From Candidatus Accumulibacter necessarius (GTDB lineage Bacteria; Pseudomonadota; Gammaproteobacteria; Burkholderiales; Rhodocyclaceae): a DNA stretch of 64,000 nucleotides. Within the stretch, counting starts at the first letter, position 1, and each line of letters starts with the position of its first letter. The DNA lies in the NCBI GenBank assembly GCA_017302435.1, contig JAFLDL010000012.1, positions 34,157-98,156 on the forward strand. Direction: 5' to 3'. Positions 27,349 through 37,914 of the stretch are shown here, piece by piece. Position numbers and translations under genes: made by a program. The notes below the pieces were generated by a model that was given only the letters and a program-made list of their open reading frames with translations, did not search any database and was not told where the DNA came from.

Positions 27349-28098
27349 TTGAAGATCCTCGTTGCAGTGAAACGAGTGGTGGATTACAACGTCAAGGTTC
27401 GCGTCAAGCCTGACGCGAGCGACGTTGATCTGGCGAACGTGAAGATGTCGATGAACCCCTTTGACGAGATCGCGATTGAAGAGGCGGTGCGTCTGAAAGA
27501 AGCCGGTATTGCCACGGAAGTGATCGCCGTTTCGGCGGGCATCGCCAACTGCCAGGAGACCCTGCGCACGGCGATGGCGATTGGCGCCGACCGCGGCATC
27601 CTGATCCAGACCGATGTCGAACTGCAACCACTGGCGGTCGCCAAACTGCTCAAGGCGGTGTGTGAGAAGGAGCAGCCCCAGATCGTCCTGTGCGGCAAGC
27701 AGGCGATCGACGACGACGCCAACCAGACCGGGCAGATGCTGGCCGGGCTGATGAACTGGCCGCAGGCAACCTTCGCCTCGAAGATCGTCGTCGCCGGGCA
27801 GCTGGCGACCGTCACGCGCGAGATCGACGGTGGTCTGGAAACCGTCGAGGTACCCTTGCCAGCCGTGCTGACAGCCGACCTGCGCCTCAACGAACCGCGC
27901 TACGCGACGCTGCCGAACATCATGAAAGCCAAGAGGAAGCCGCTCGAGACGACCCACCCGGCGACGCTGGGGGTCGATGTCGCGCCGCGCCTGAAGACAC
28001 TCAAGGTCGCCGAACCGCCGAAGCGAACGGCAGGCATCAAGGTGGCCGATGCGGCCGATCTGGTGATGAAACTCAAGACTGAAGCAAAGGTAATCTGA
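27349..28098 (+). CDS. etfB: Electron transfer flavoprotein beta subunit
   Basis: A 249-aa EtfB of standard length starting with TTG; GGGAG lies just upstream and [22 protein letters not shown] is the family N-terminus. The AMP/FAD-site region [21 protein letters not shown] and the recognition loop near [30 protein letters not shown] are conserved. With EtfA it takes electrons from acyl-CoA dehydrogenases and passes them to ETF:quinone oxidoreductase. etfA follows 2 bases after the stop. Confidence 0.95.
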   Translation: MKILVAVKRVVDYNVKVRVKPDASDVDLANVKMSMNPFDEIAIEEAVRLKEAGIATEVIAVSAGIANCQETLRTAMAIGADRGILIQTDVELQPLAVAKLLKAVCEKEQPQIVLCGKQAIDDDANQTGQMLAGLMNWPQATFASKIVVAGQLATVTREIDGGLETVEVPLPAVLTADLRLNEPRYATLPNIMKAKRKPLETTHPATLGVDVAPRLKTLKVAEPPKRTAGIKVADAADLVMKLKTEAKVI

Positions 28099-28100
28099 CC

Positions 28101-29033
28101 ATGGCCATTCTCGTCATTGCTGAACACGACCATACCTCGATCAAGGCGGCGACACGCAACGCCGTCACCGCGGCGACGAAAATCGGGGGGGAGATTCACC
28201 TGCTGGTTGCCGGCAGCGCCTGTGCCGCGGCCGCCGATGCCGCGGCAGGGCTGGCCGGCGTGAGCAAGGTGCTGCTCGCTGACGCGCCGCACTACGCCGA
28301 TCAGTCACCGGAGAACCTGGCGGCGCTGGTGGTAGCCACCGCGGCAAGCCATACTCACCTGCTTGCGGCGGCAACGACCTGCGGCAAGAACTTCATGCCG
28401 CGCGTGGCCGCGCTGCTTGACGTGGCGCAGATCTCCGAGATCATCGGCGTCGAATCCGCCGACACCTTCGTCCGCCCGATCTACGCCGGCAACGTCGTCG
28501 CCACCGTGCAGTCGGCCGACCCGGTCAAGGTCATCACGGTGCGGGCGACGGCCTTCGAAGCCGCCGGTGACGGGGGTAACGCGCACATCGAGAAGCTGAG
28601 CGCCGGCCCCGATCTCGCCCAGAACAAGCTCGTTGGTCGCGAGCTGAGCAAGTCGGAACGACCGGAGCTGACCGCTGCCAAGGTGATCGTGTCGGGCGGC
28701 CGCGGCATGGGCAACGGCGAGAACTTCCACCGCTTGCTCGAACCGCTGGCCGACAGACTCGGCGCCGCCCTGGGCGCCTCGCGTGCGGCGGTGGATGCCG
28801 GTTACGTATCGAATGACTACCAGGTCGGCCAGACGGGCAAGATCGTCGCGCCGCAGCTCTACATCGCGGTCGGCATTTCGGGTGCCATACAGCACCTGGC
28901 CGGGATGAAGGACAGCAAGGTGATCGTCGCGATCAACAAGGACGCCGAAGCACCGATCTTCCAAGTCGCCGATTATGGCCTGGTCGGCGACCTCTTCGAA
29001 GTCCTGCCGGCGCTGCAGGCGGAACTCGGCTAA
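28101..29033 (+). CDS. etfA: Electron transfer flavoprotein alpha subunit
   Basis: A 310-aa EtfA. The C-terminal FAD domain carries [79 protein letters not shown] in broken family order. It forms a heterodimer with EtfB. Both genes probably respond to the TetR regulator upstream. It supplies the electron acceptor for the acyl-CoA dehydrogenase encoded 2.5 kb downstream. Confidence 0.95.
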   Translation: MAILVIAEHDHTSIKAATRNAVTAATKIGGEIHLLVAGSACAAAADAAAGLAGVSKVLLADAPHYADQSPENLAALVVATAASHTHLLAAATTCGKNFMPRVAALLDVAQISEIIGVESADTFVRPIYAGNVVATVQSADPVKVITVRATAFEAAGDGGNAHIEKLSAGPDLAQNKLVGRELSKSERPELTAAKVIVSGGRGMGNGENFHRLLEPLADRLGAALGASRAAVDAGYVSNDYQVGQTGKIVAPQLYIAVGISGAIQHLAGMKDSKVIVAINKDAEAPIFQVADYGLVGDLFEVLPALQAELG

Positions 29034-29057
29034 GCCGCGCCAGGGAGACCAGGCCGC

Positions 29058-29723
29058 ATGAACCTGCCCGACGGCCTGATCGCTGGCTACTGGACCGTGC
29101 TGGCCTGGTGCTTGTTCGCCATCTCGGCGTCCCTGGCGGCGAGGCGTGCCCCGTGGCACGTGCTGACTGACAGTCGGCGTCTGAATGCCTTCCTGGCAAT
29201 GATTGTCGGACTGATCCTGCTCTGGCACCTGAAGGCCGGGATCAAGCCCGGCCTTGCGCTGCACCTGCTTGGTGCGACGGTCTTTACCTTGTGCTTTGGC
29301 TGGGCCCTGGCGTTTATTGGCCTCTGCGCGGTCCTCGCCGGAGTGACACTGAACGGAGCGGCAGGCTTCGAGGCCTTTGCTGTGAACGCTCTGCTGATGG
29401 CCGGAGTCGGCGTATTGACGAGTCATTGGCTTCATCGACTGGTCGATCGGGTGCTGCCAAGACACCTGTTCGTCTATATTTTTTGCAAGGGTTTCTTTGC
29501 CTCGGCGCTGGCAGTGATGGCTGTCGGGGTGGTCTCCTGCATGCTACTGGTACTGGCGGGAGCATACGACAGTGACTACCTGACCAGCGAGTACCTGCCG
29601 TACTTTCTTCTGCTGGGCTTCTCCGAGGCCTGGCTGTCGGGTATGTGGAGCACGCTGTTTGCCGTCTATCGGCCGGAGTTGCTGGCGGATTTTGAAGATG
29701 CGCAGTTTTTCGGAAGAAGATGA
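29058..29723 (+). CDS. Energy-coupling-factor-type integral membrane protein (CbiM-like)
   Basis: A 221-aa, highly hydrophobic protein with about six membrane helices. The start MNLPDGLIAGYWTVLAW and the later FCKGFFASALAVMAVG and FSEAWLSGMWSTLFAVYRPELL match predicted ECF/CbiM-type permeases (COG3235-like), which in this branch lack known ATPase partners nearby. Cobalt, nickel or vitamin substrates are possible but not decidable. GGGAG lies upstream of the ATG. It follows etfA by 24 bases and may be co-transcribed. Confidence 0.7.
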   Translation: MNLPDGLIAGYWTVLAWCLFAISASLAARRAPWHVLTDSRRLNAFLAMIVGLILLWHLKAGIKPGLALHLLGATVFTLCFGWALAFIGLCAVLAGVTLNGAAGFEAFAVNALLMAGVGVLTSHWLHRLVDRVLPRHLFVYIFCKGFFASALAVMAVGVVSCMLLVLAGAYDSDYLTSEYLPYFLLLGFSEAWLSGMWSTLFAVYRPELLADFEDAQFFGRR

Positions 29724-29766
29724 CCGTCCCGCTGAAGTGTTTTCAACGACAAGGTGGCCTTTTCTG

Positions 29767-31533
29767 ATGGCATCGAGAGTCCCCGGTTGGCTACTGCTTA
29801 TTGCGGCCTTGTTGTTGCCTCTTGCTGCACCTGAGGCGAGTGCGGTCATCCTTGGCGAGATTCGCAGCAGTTCACCGTTGGGCCAGATCCTGCATGCTGA
29901 AATCGACGTGGATGAGCACCCGGCAGAGCGCTTCAACCCCGCCTGCCTCAAGCTCTACCAACCAGAATCGGTCAGCGATGACTTTCCCTGGATCACGGCG
30001 GCGCGCCTGGACTACCAGCGGGAACGCGGCAAGGGCAGGCTGAACATCGTCTCAGCAGCGCCCGTGCATAATCCGGTGATGCAGCTCGGGGTCCGGTCGA
30101 CCTGTGCTGACGGTGCCTCACGTCGATACACGCTGTTGCTCTCGCCGCCGTCCGGTGAAGCATCCGCTCAAGCGCCGCGCACAACTGCTACGGCCGGGTC
30201 AGTGCAGCGGCCAGCGGACGCGCCGCCTGCCGCAGAGCGCGGCCGAACGACAGCGCCAGCGGCGGCGCGCAGCCAGCCGCCGGCAGCCAAGCGCCCGGAG
30301 CGGGAGACATCGGTGAGGGTTGGTTCTGAAAAGGCAGCATCGTTACGCCTGAGCGAGCAGCTGGCTGCCTTGGGGCAGAGCAGCGTTCTCGGTCGTGAAT
30401 TGTTGCGTCTGGAACATCGCACGCTGGAGATGCTCAATGAAGCCAATGACGATCCGCAAGCCCTGAGCGAGAAGCTTGCCTGGCTGGAGGCAAATGTGGC
30501 CGAACTCAAAAGGGCAGAGGAACGGCTGGAAGGCGTGGCAACGGCACTTCCTTCGACTCCGCCCGCACCGGGCGGCGATTCCGCTCTCGCCACGGCCAAG
30601 GCGCCGACGATTCCGCTCCCGCCAGCGTCGTCACATCGGGCAGCGGATGTGCCAACCACTTCCCCGGCCGCGGCGGCACAAACTGGCGGGTTGGCGGCGC
30701 CGCCAGACCTGCGCCAGCAGCTGGCCGCAGCCGCGGCAGATTCTGACCCGTGGCTGCTGTTTGCCGGGCTTGCCCCGGTGGCGGTACTGGTCTTGCTCCT
30801 GGTGCTCCGCCGTCAAGGTCTCGCGGTAGAAGCTCGTGCTCGCGGACCCGCCGCTTTCCCGGTGTCGGGCCCGGGTAGCCCCGAGTTCTTGCGAACGGAG
30901 CCAACGACGACCGGCGCGATCAAGCCGCGTGGGCAGGCCACGGAGCCCACGCTCAGCGCGGCTCCGGCTCCGGCTCCGGTTCCGCAGCCGACTGCACTGC
31001 CGGCTCCGGCTCCGTTGCCCGCGCACACCGGGCCGGAAATTGCCGGCGCCGCTCCCGCGCTCGAACTGGCTGAGATCATGCTCTCCTTCGGTCGCGTGAC
31101 CGGAGCGGCGAGAACCCTGGAGGAATACCTCGCAGCTCTGCCGCAGGAGTCATTGCGACCCTGGATCCGGTTGCTGCAGATTTACGAGCGCAACGGCATG
31201 CGGAAGGAGTTCGAAGCATTGACCTTGAAGCTGAACCGGAACTTCAACGTCGAAGTCATTGGTTGGAGTGGTGGAGAACCAAGCGCGGAACTCGAGCTCC
31301 TGCCGGTCGAGGGCGTACCGGGAAAGGCAGTTACGCTGGAAGAGATCCCGCGCATTCGCGACCAGATCATATCCCTCTGGGGAAGACCGGAGTGTTCCGA
31401 CTATCTCGAGAAGCTGTTGCGCGACAATCGTGACGGACTGCGCAGCGGCTTCACCTTGCCTATCGTCGAGGAAGTGTTGTTCTTGATTGACCTTTCGGGA
31501 GCTCGTGAAGCAACCCGGGAGTTTCCACAGTAG
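29767..31533 (+). CDS. FimV/HubP-like protein
   Basis: 588 aa from the ATG at 29767. It has a Sec signal peptide (WLLLIAALLLPLAAPEASA), then the FimV N-terminal domain (VILGEIRSSSPLGQILHAEI, with a following peptidoglycan-facing region), an Ala/Pro-rich and coiled-coil middle (LLRLEHRTLEMLNEANDDPQ), one membrane helix (LLFAGLAPVAVLVLLLVL), a Pro-Ala linker and a TPR-like cytoplasmic end (LAEIMLSFGRVTGAARTLEEYL). FimV-type proteins organise the cell pole and type IV pili. It is shorter than the 900-residue Pseudomonas FimV. It sits oddly between etfBA and the acyl-CoA dehydrogenase. Confidence 0.78.
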   Translation: MASRVPGWLLLIAALLLPLAAPEASAVILGEIRSSSPLGQILHAEIDVDEHPAERFNPACLKLYQPESVSDDFPWITAARLDYQRERGKGRLNIVSAAPVHNPVMQLGVRSTCADGASRRYTLLLSPPSGEASAQAPRTTATAGSVQRPADAPPAAERGRTTAPAAARSQPPAAKRPERETSVRVGSEKAASLRLSEQLAALGQSSVLGRELLRLEHRTLEMLNEANDDPQALSEKLAWLEANVAELKRAEERLEGVATALPSTPPAPGGDSALATAKAPTIPLPPASSHRAADVPTTSPAAAAQTGGLAAPPDLRQQLAAAAADSDPWLLFAGLAPVAVLVLLLVLRRQGLAVEARARGPAAFPVSGPGSPEFLRTEPTTTGAIKPRGQATEPTLSAAPAPAPVPQPTALPAPAPLPAHTGPEIAGAAPALELAEIMLSFGRVTGAARTLEEYLAALPQESLRPWIRLLQIYERNGMRKEFEALTLKLNRNFNVEVIGWSGGEPSAELELLPVEGVPGKAVTLEEIPRIRDQIISLWGRPECSDYLEKLLRDNRDGLRSGFTLPIVEEVLFLIDLSGAREATREFPQ

Positions 31534-31560
31534 CCATAGAAGCCATAGAAGGAGAAGCAC

Positions 31561-33354
31561 ATGAGTGAATACATTGCCCCGATCCGTGACATGCGGTTTG
31601 TGCTCAAGGAACTCGCTGGGGTGGAACAGGTGGCCCAGTTGCCGGGTTGCGAAGAGGCGACGCTCGACCTGGTTGATGCCGTGCTCGAGGAAGCCGCGAG
31701 GTTTGCCGAGGAGGTCTTGTCACCGCTCAACTGGCCTGGCGACCAGGAAGGGGCCAGATGGCACGACAAGGCCGTGACGATGCCGGCTGGTTTCAAGGAG
31801 GCCTACAAGCTGTTCGCCGACAGTGGATGGACAGCGCTGGCCAGCGAACCCGAGTGGGGTGGCCAGGGGCTGCCCAAAGTGGTGGCGGCGGCCGTCGGGG
31901 AAATGTGGAAGTCGGCCAACCACTCCTTTTCACTGTGTCCGCTGCTGACGACTGGTGCCATCGAGGCACTGGTGCTGTCGGGCACCGACGAATTGAAGAA
32001 GACTTACCTCGAAAAGATGGTCAGCGGCGTGTGGACGGGGACGATGAACCTGACCGAGCCGACCGCCGGCTCCGATCTTGCCGCCGTGCGTACGCGTGCC
32101 GAGCCGCAGGCCGATGGCAGCTACCGAATCTTCGGCCAGAAGATCTTCATCACCTACGGCGAGCACGACATGGCGGAGAACATCATCCACCTCGTCCTGG
32201 CCCGTACGCCAACGGCACCCGAGGGGGTCAAGGGCATCTCGCTGTTCGTGGTGCCGAAGTTCATGGTCAATGGCGACGGCAGCCTGGGTGACCGCAACGA
32301 CGCCTATTGTGTGTCGATCGAGCACAAGCTCGGCATTCACGCCAGCCCGACCGCGATCATGGCCTTCGGCGACCACAGCGGTGCGGTAGGCTACCTCGTC
32401 GGCGAGGAGAATCGGGGTCTCGAGTACATGTTCATCATGATGAACGCGGCGCGTTTCGGGGTCGGACTGGAAGGGGTTGCGGCTTGCGAGCGGGCCTATC
32501 AACGGGCAAGGGACTACGCACGCGACCGCGTCCAGTGTACCGATATCGGCGTGCGCGGCGGCCCCAAAGTGCCGATCATCCATCACCCCGACGTGCGCCG
32601 CATGCTGATGACCATGAAATCGCGCGCCGAAGCCACGCGGGCGCTGGCTTACGTGGTGGCAGCAGCCCACGACGCCGCCACCCGTCATCCGGACAGCGAG
32701 GTGCGCAAGCGCAATCAGGCCTTCGTCGACCTGATGATCCCGGTGGTGAAGGGCTGGAGTACCGAATCCGGGGTGACCATCGCCTCGATCGGGGTGCAGG
32801 TGCATGGTGGCATGGGTTATGTCGAAGAAACCGGCGCTGCACAGCACCTGCGTGACGCACAGATCTCGACGATCTACGAGGGAACCACCGGCATCCAGGC
32901 TAACGACCTGATCGGCCGCAAGATGGCGCGCGAGGGTGGTGCTACCCTCAAGTCTGTGATTGCCGCGATGCGTGCCCTCGACGCCGACCTGGCCAAGCAG
33001 AACGGGGCGAACTTTGCTGCCATTCGCAGCCGTTTCTCGTCTGGCGTCGATGCGCTGGCTGAGGCTGGTGAGTGGCTGGTCGCCACTTACGGCGCTGACG
33101 TTCGAGCCGCATCGGCTGGTGCCGTTCCCTTCCTGACGCTGCTCGGGATCGTGGCCGGCGGTTGGCAGATGGCACGCGCTGCGCTGATCGCACAAGCGAA
33201 GATCGACGGTGGCGACAATGATCCGTTCTACAAGGCAAAAGTCGTGACCACGCGCTTCTATGCCGACCACGTGCTGTCGCAGGCCGGTGGCCTGGCGAGT
33301 AGCGTGACCGAGGGGGCTGAGGGCGTGCTGGCGCTACCGGAAGACATGTTCTGA
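31561..33354 (+). CDS. Acyl-CoA dehydrogenase (about 600-aa type)
   Basis: A 597-aa flavoenzyme of the long acyl-CoA dehydrogenase group with an extra C-terminal helical domain. The FAD and substrate motifs are WTGTMNLTEPTAGSDLAAVRTRA, FGQKIFITYGEHDM, GVQVHGGMGYVEETGAAQHLRD and the catalytic Glu region ISTIYEGTTGIQANDLIGRK. It oxidises acyl-CoA to trans-2-enoyl-CoA and hands electrons to ETF, whose genes lie upstream. AGAAGGAG precedes the ATG, within a short repeated GCCATAGAA sequence. Confidence 0.93.
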   Translation: MSEYIAPIRDMRFVLKELAGVEQVAQLPGCEEATLDLVDAVLEEAARFAEEVLSPLNWPGDQEGARWHDKAVTMPAGFKEAYKLFADSGWTALASEPEWGGQGLPKVVAAAVGEMWKSANHSFSLCPLLTTGAIEALVLSGTDELKKTYLEKMVSGVWTGTMNLTEPTAGSDLAAVRTRAEPQADGSYRIFGQKIFITYGEHDMAENIIHLVLARTPTAPEGVKGISLFVVPKFMVNGDGSLGDRNDAYCVSIEHKLGIHASPTAIMAFGDHSGAVGYLVGEENRGLEYMFIMMNAARFGVGLEGVAACERAYQRARDYARDRVQCTDIGVRGGPKVPIIHHPDVRRMLMTMKSRAEATRALAYVVAAAHDAATRHPDSEVRKRNQAFVDLMIPVVKGWSTESGVTIASIGVQVHGGMGYVEETGAAQHLRDAQISTIYEGTTGIQANDLIGRKMAREGGATLKSVIAAMRALDADLAKQNGANFAAIRSRFSSGVDALAEAGEWLVATYGADVRAASAGAVPFLTLLGIVAGGWQMARAALIAQAKIDGGDNDPFYKAKVVTTRFYADHVLSQAGGLASSVTEGAEGVLALPEDMF

Positions 33355-33469
33355 TCGCGGGCAGGAAAACCCGGCGGCGCGCGTGCAGTGCCGTCGCCGG
33401 AACCCTGGACACGGGCCGCTGGCGGTCAGCAACGCGGCCGAGCATACAAGATCGAGAACCGGAGCGCCA

Positions 33470-33877
33470 ATGCCAAGCCAACGCAAACTCGTCCAGAGCA
33501 GCCTGATTCCTATTCGATGGGGAGACATGGACGCTTATGGACACGTCAACAACACCGTCTACTTCCGGTACATGGAGCAGTCCCGCGTCGAGTATCTGGA
33601 GAAGCTCGGCTTCAAGGTGATGCCACGTGGCTCGGCGCCCGTGATCATCAACGCCAGTTGCACCTTTCTGGTGCCGCTAAACTACCCTGGCGTCGTCGAA
33701 GTGAGGATGTTTTGCGGACCTCCTGGCCGGAGCAGTGTGCCGACCCACTACGAAATCCGCCTGCAGGGAGACGATACCGTCTACGCGACAGGCGATTCAA
33801 AGATCGTCTGGATGGATGTGGCAACAGGGAAGTCGGTGCCCATTCCGGACGACCTGCGCGCGGATTTGACCGCCTGA
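33470..33877 (+). CDS. 4-hydroxybenzoyl-CoA thioesterase-type hot-dog protein
   Basis: A 135-aa single hot-dog protein from the ATG at 33470 (GGAG just upstream). RWGDMDAYGHVNNTVYFRYMEQSRVEYLE is the acyl-CoA thioesterase signature with the catalytic Asp. The rest (INASCTFLVPLNYPGVVEVRMF and GDSKIVWMDVATGKSVPIPDDLR) is typical of FcbC/YbgC relatives. It hydrolyses an acyl-CoA, perhaps to relieve CoA trapping. It lies between the acyl-CoA dehydrogenase and acetoacetyl-CoA synthetase genes, 21 bases before the latter. Confidence 0.88.
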   Translation: MPSQRKLVQSSLIPIRWGDMDAYGHVNNTVYFRYMEQSRVEYLEKLGFKVMPRGSAPVIINASCTFLVPLNYPGVVEVRMFCGPPGRSSVPTHYEIRLQGDDTVYATGDSKIVWMDVATGKSVPIPDDLRADLTA

Positions 33878-33898
33878 CGACAGCGAGGAGGAGGGGAG

Positions 33899-35875
<1,977 letters not shown>

Positions 35876-35933
35876 AGTGGAGTGGTCCGCGGATCAAAGC
35901 TCAGGGCGAGGCAAGGCCCCGCATGTTGCCACT

Positions 35934-35961
35934 AGTTTACATAATACGAATTATCGGTAAT
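35934..35961. other. dif-like 11-6-11 site (possible Xer-type recombination site or operator)
   Basis: On the minus strand ATTACCGATAA, TTCGTA and TTATGTAAACT form an 11-6-11 arrangement. The right arm matches the XerD arm TTATGTTAAAT at 9 of 11 positions; the left arm ends in ATAA like XerC arms but is otherwise weak. It lies in a short AT-rich island between aacS and the bicupin gene. A plain near-palindromic operator is the main alternative. Confidence 0.3.
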
Positions 35962-36009
35962 TCAGGATACCAAGCAGACGTCCAGGCAGCGAACTGATGA
36001 GCACACGCC

Positions 36010-36726
36010 ATGACCGATGAAGCCGACTGTCGCTCCGCCGTCACTCGCCTGAACGACGATCTTGACCAGCGGGTTGTCAGCAATGTTGCACAAGCGATTT
36101 GGCTGCCATCGCCGGCGCCGGGCGTAGACCGTCGCATGCTCGACCGCAACGGTGGCGAAATCGGCCGCTCGACCAGTATCGTGCGTTTTGCCGCAGGCGC
36201 GAAGTTCGGCCAGCACGCTCACGGGGGTGGCGAAGAGATTCTGGTACTTGAAGGCGTTCTTTCCGACGAATACGGCAGCTACCCAGCCGGCAGCTACGTG
36301 CGCAACCCTCCAGGCTCGGCGCACACACCGTTCTCGCGGGATGGCTGCGTGCTGTTCGTCAAGTTATGGCAGTTCGCATACGGGGATCACGCCACGGTTT
36401 GCATCGATAGACGCACGGCTCAGTGGCTTCCCGGGCTGGTGCCCGGACTTTCGGTGATGCCCTTGCACGAGCATGCGGGAATCAGCACAGCCCTTGTTCG
36501 TTGGGCACCGCAGACACGGTTCAGCCAGCACGTCCACCCCGGCGGCGAAGAGATCCTGGTCCTCGACGGCCTGTTCGTTGACGAGGACGGCGAATACTGC
36601 CCCGGCACGTGGCTACGCAATCCGCGCTGGAGTCGCCACACACCGTTCGCCGGACCCGAAGGCGCACTGATTTACGTCAAGGTGGGTCATCTGGGGGCCG
36701 ATCTGCTGCAGCCGCCAGCAGCGTGA
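36010..36726 (+). CDS. Bicupin (two ChrR-like cupin domains)
   Basis: A 238-aa protein made of two similar cupin units. Each has the pattern FGQHAHGGGEEILVLEG / FSQHVHPGGEEILVLDG followed by YPAGSYVRNPPGSAHTPF / CPGTWLRNPRWSRHTPF, with the metal-binding His/Glu set in both. This matches anti-ECFsigma ChrR-type cupins but without the zinc-binding N-terminal anti-sigma domain and without a sigma gene nearby. A dioxygenase or binding role is possible. The start lacks a clear ribosome site. Confidence 0.72.
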   Translation: MTDEADCRSAVTRLNDDLDQRVVSNVAQAIWLPSPAPGVDRRMLDRNGGEIGRSTSIVRFAAGAKFGQHAHGGGEEILVLEGVLSDEYGSYPAGSYVRNPPGSAHTPFSRDGCVLFVKLWQFAYGDHATVCIDRRTAQWLPGLVPGLSVMPLHEHAGISTALVRWAPQTRFSQHVHPGGEEILVLDGLFVDEDGEYCPGTWLRNPRWSRHTPFAGPEGALIYVKVGHLGADLLQPPAA

Positions 36727-36932
36727 TCCCGGCTGCAGACAAAGCCAAGCAGTTGTAATGAAATCAGTGCATTGCATTGCTAACCTAATCCCGTTTATTG
36801 CCTTTCACAATCGCCGGATCTTCGTCCGCAAGGTCTCCATTTCGCCAATTCTCAGGCCCGTTCAATCGATTCGGTGGTAGATTGCCAGAACGATGGCTCG
36901 CGTCGTCTTAATCACTTTTTGAGCTTTTCCCA

Positions 36933-37817
36933 ATGCCACAAATCACTGCCAACAATCTTCAGATCGAATATGAAGCCTTTGGTGCCGAGTCGGCGCCTGC
37001 CATCCTGCTGATCATGGGCCTTGGTGCGCAACTCGCTCGCTGGAACATCGAACTCTGCGAAGCGCTCGTCGACCGCGGTTATCGCGTGATCCGTTTTGAC
37101 AACCGCGACTGTGGTCTGTCGAGCAAACTCGACCAGGCCGGCGTTCCGGATGTGGGTCGCGCGCTACGCACGGGGACGCCGCTGGTAGCGCCCTATACGC
37201 TCGAAGACATGGCAGCCGATTGCATCGGTCTGCTCGATGCGCTGGGTATCGCGCAGGCCCATGTCGTTGGCGCCTCGATGGGCGGCGCGATTGCGCAGAT
37301 CGTCGCCGCGCTCTATCCGCAGCGCACACTGTCGCTGACCAGCATCATGTCTACCAGCAGCCATCCTGACCTGCCACCGCCAACACCCGCGGCGGCGCAG
37401 GCGCTGATGGCGCCGTTGCCGCCGACGCGAGACAAGGAAGCGTTGATCGAAGACGCCATCAGGCGCCAACTGGCCGTCGCCAGCCCGGAATTTCCAAGCT
37501 GCCCGCAGCGCTTGCGAAACCTGTTCACCGAGGAACATGAGCGTAGTTTTTACCCGCGCGGGGTGACGCGTCAACTGGCCGCCTTTCTCGCCAGCGGTGA
37601 TCGGCGTGCTCTGCTGGCGACGATCACGGCGCCGACGCTTGTGCTGCACGGTGCCGACGACCCGTTGATCCCGATCGCCTGCGGTTACGATGTGGCGGCG
37701 CACATCCCGGGTGCCCAGATGCGGGTGATCGAAGGGATGGCACACGACTTTCCCGTGGCGCTCACCGACGTGTTTGCCGACGCGATTGCGTCAGTGGCGC
37801 AGGCAGCGGCAGCCTGA
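36933..37817 (+). CDS. Alpha/beta hydrolase
   Basis: A 294-aa alpha/beta hydrolase. It shows ILLIMGLGAQLARWN (oxyanion region), FDNRDCGLSSKLDQAG, the nucleophile elbow HVVGASMGGAIAQIVA (Ser in GASMG), the Asp in LVLHGADDPLIPIA and the His in GMAHDFPVALTD. The IMGLGAQ start and DNRDCGLS motif are seen in esterases annotated as aclacinomycin methylesterase-like. The natural substrate is unknown. The 206 bases before it carry no gene. Confidence 0.83.
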   Translation: MPQITANNLQIEYEAFGAESAPAILLIMGLGAQLARWNIELCEALVDRGYRVIRFDNRDCGLSSKLDQAGVPDVGRALRTGTPLVAPYTLEDMAADCIGLLDALGIAQAHVVGASMGGAIAQIVAALYPQRTLSLTSIMSTSSHPDLPPPTPAAAQALMAPLPPTRDKEALIEDAIRRQLAVASPEFPSCPQRLRNLFTEEHERSFYPRGVTRQLAAFLASGDRRALLATITAPTLVLHGADDPLIPIACGYDVAAHIPGAQMRVIEGMAHDFPVALTDVFADAIASVAQAAAA

Positions 37818-37914
37818 TGCCCGGTCTGTTGACCCGCGAGAATGAGTTTGCAGTGGCCCGTTGCCAGTCTGTTGTCCAGCGGCACCGGTTCGTGGCGGCG
37901 TTGACCCTCCAGAG

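Noticed and set aside
30940-31030. GGCTCCGGCTCCG-type short repeats as a possible tandem repeat locus
   Set aside because: They encode the Pro-Ala linker of the FimV-like protein and are explained by its composition.
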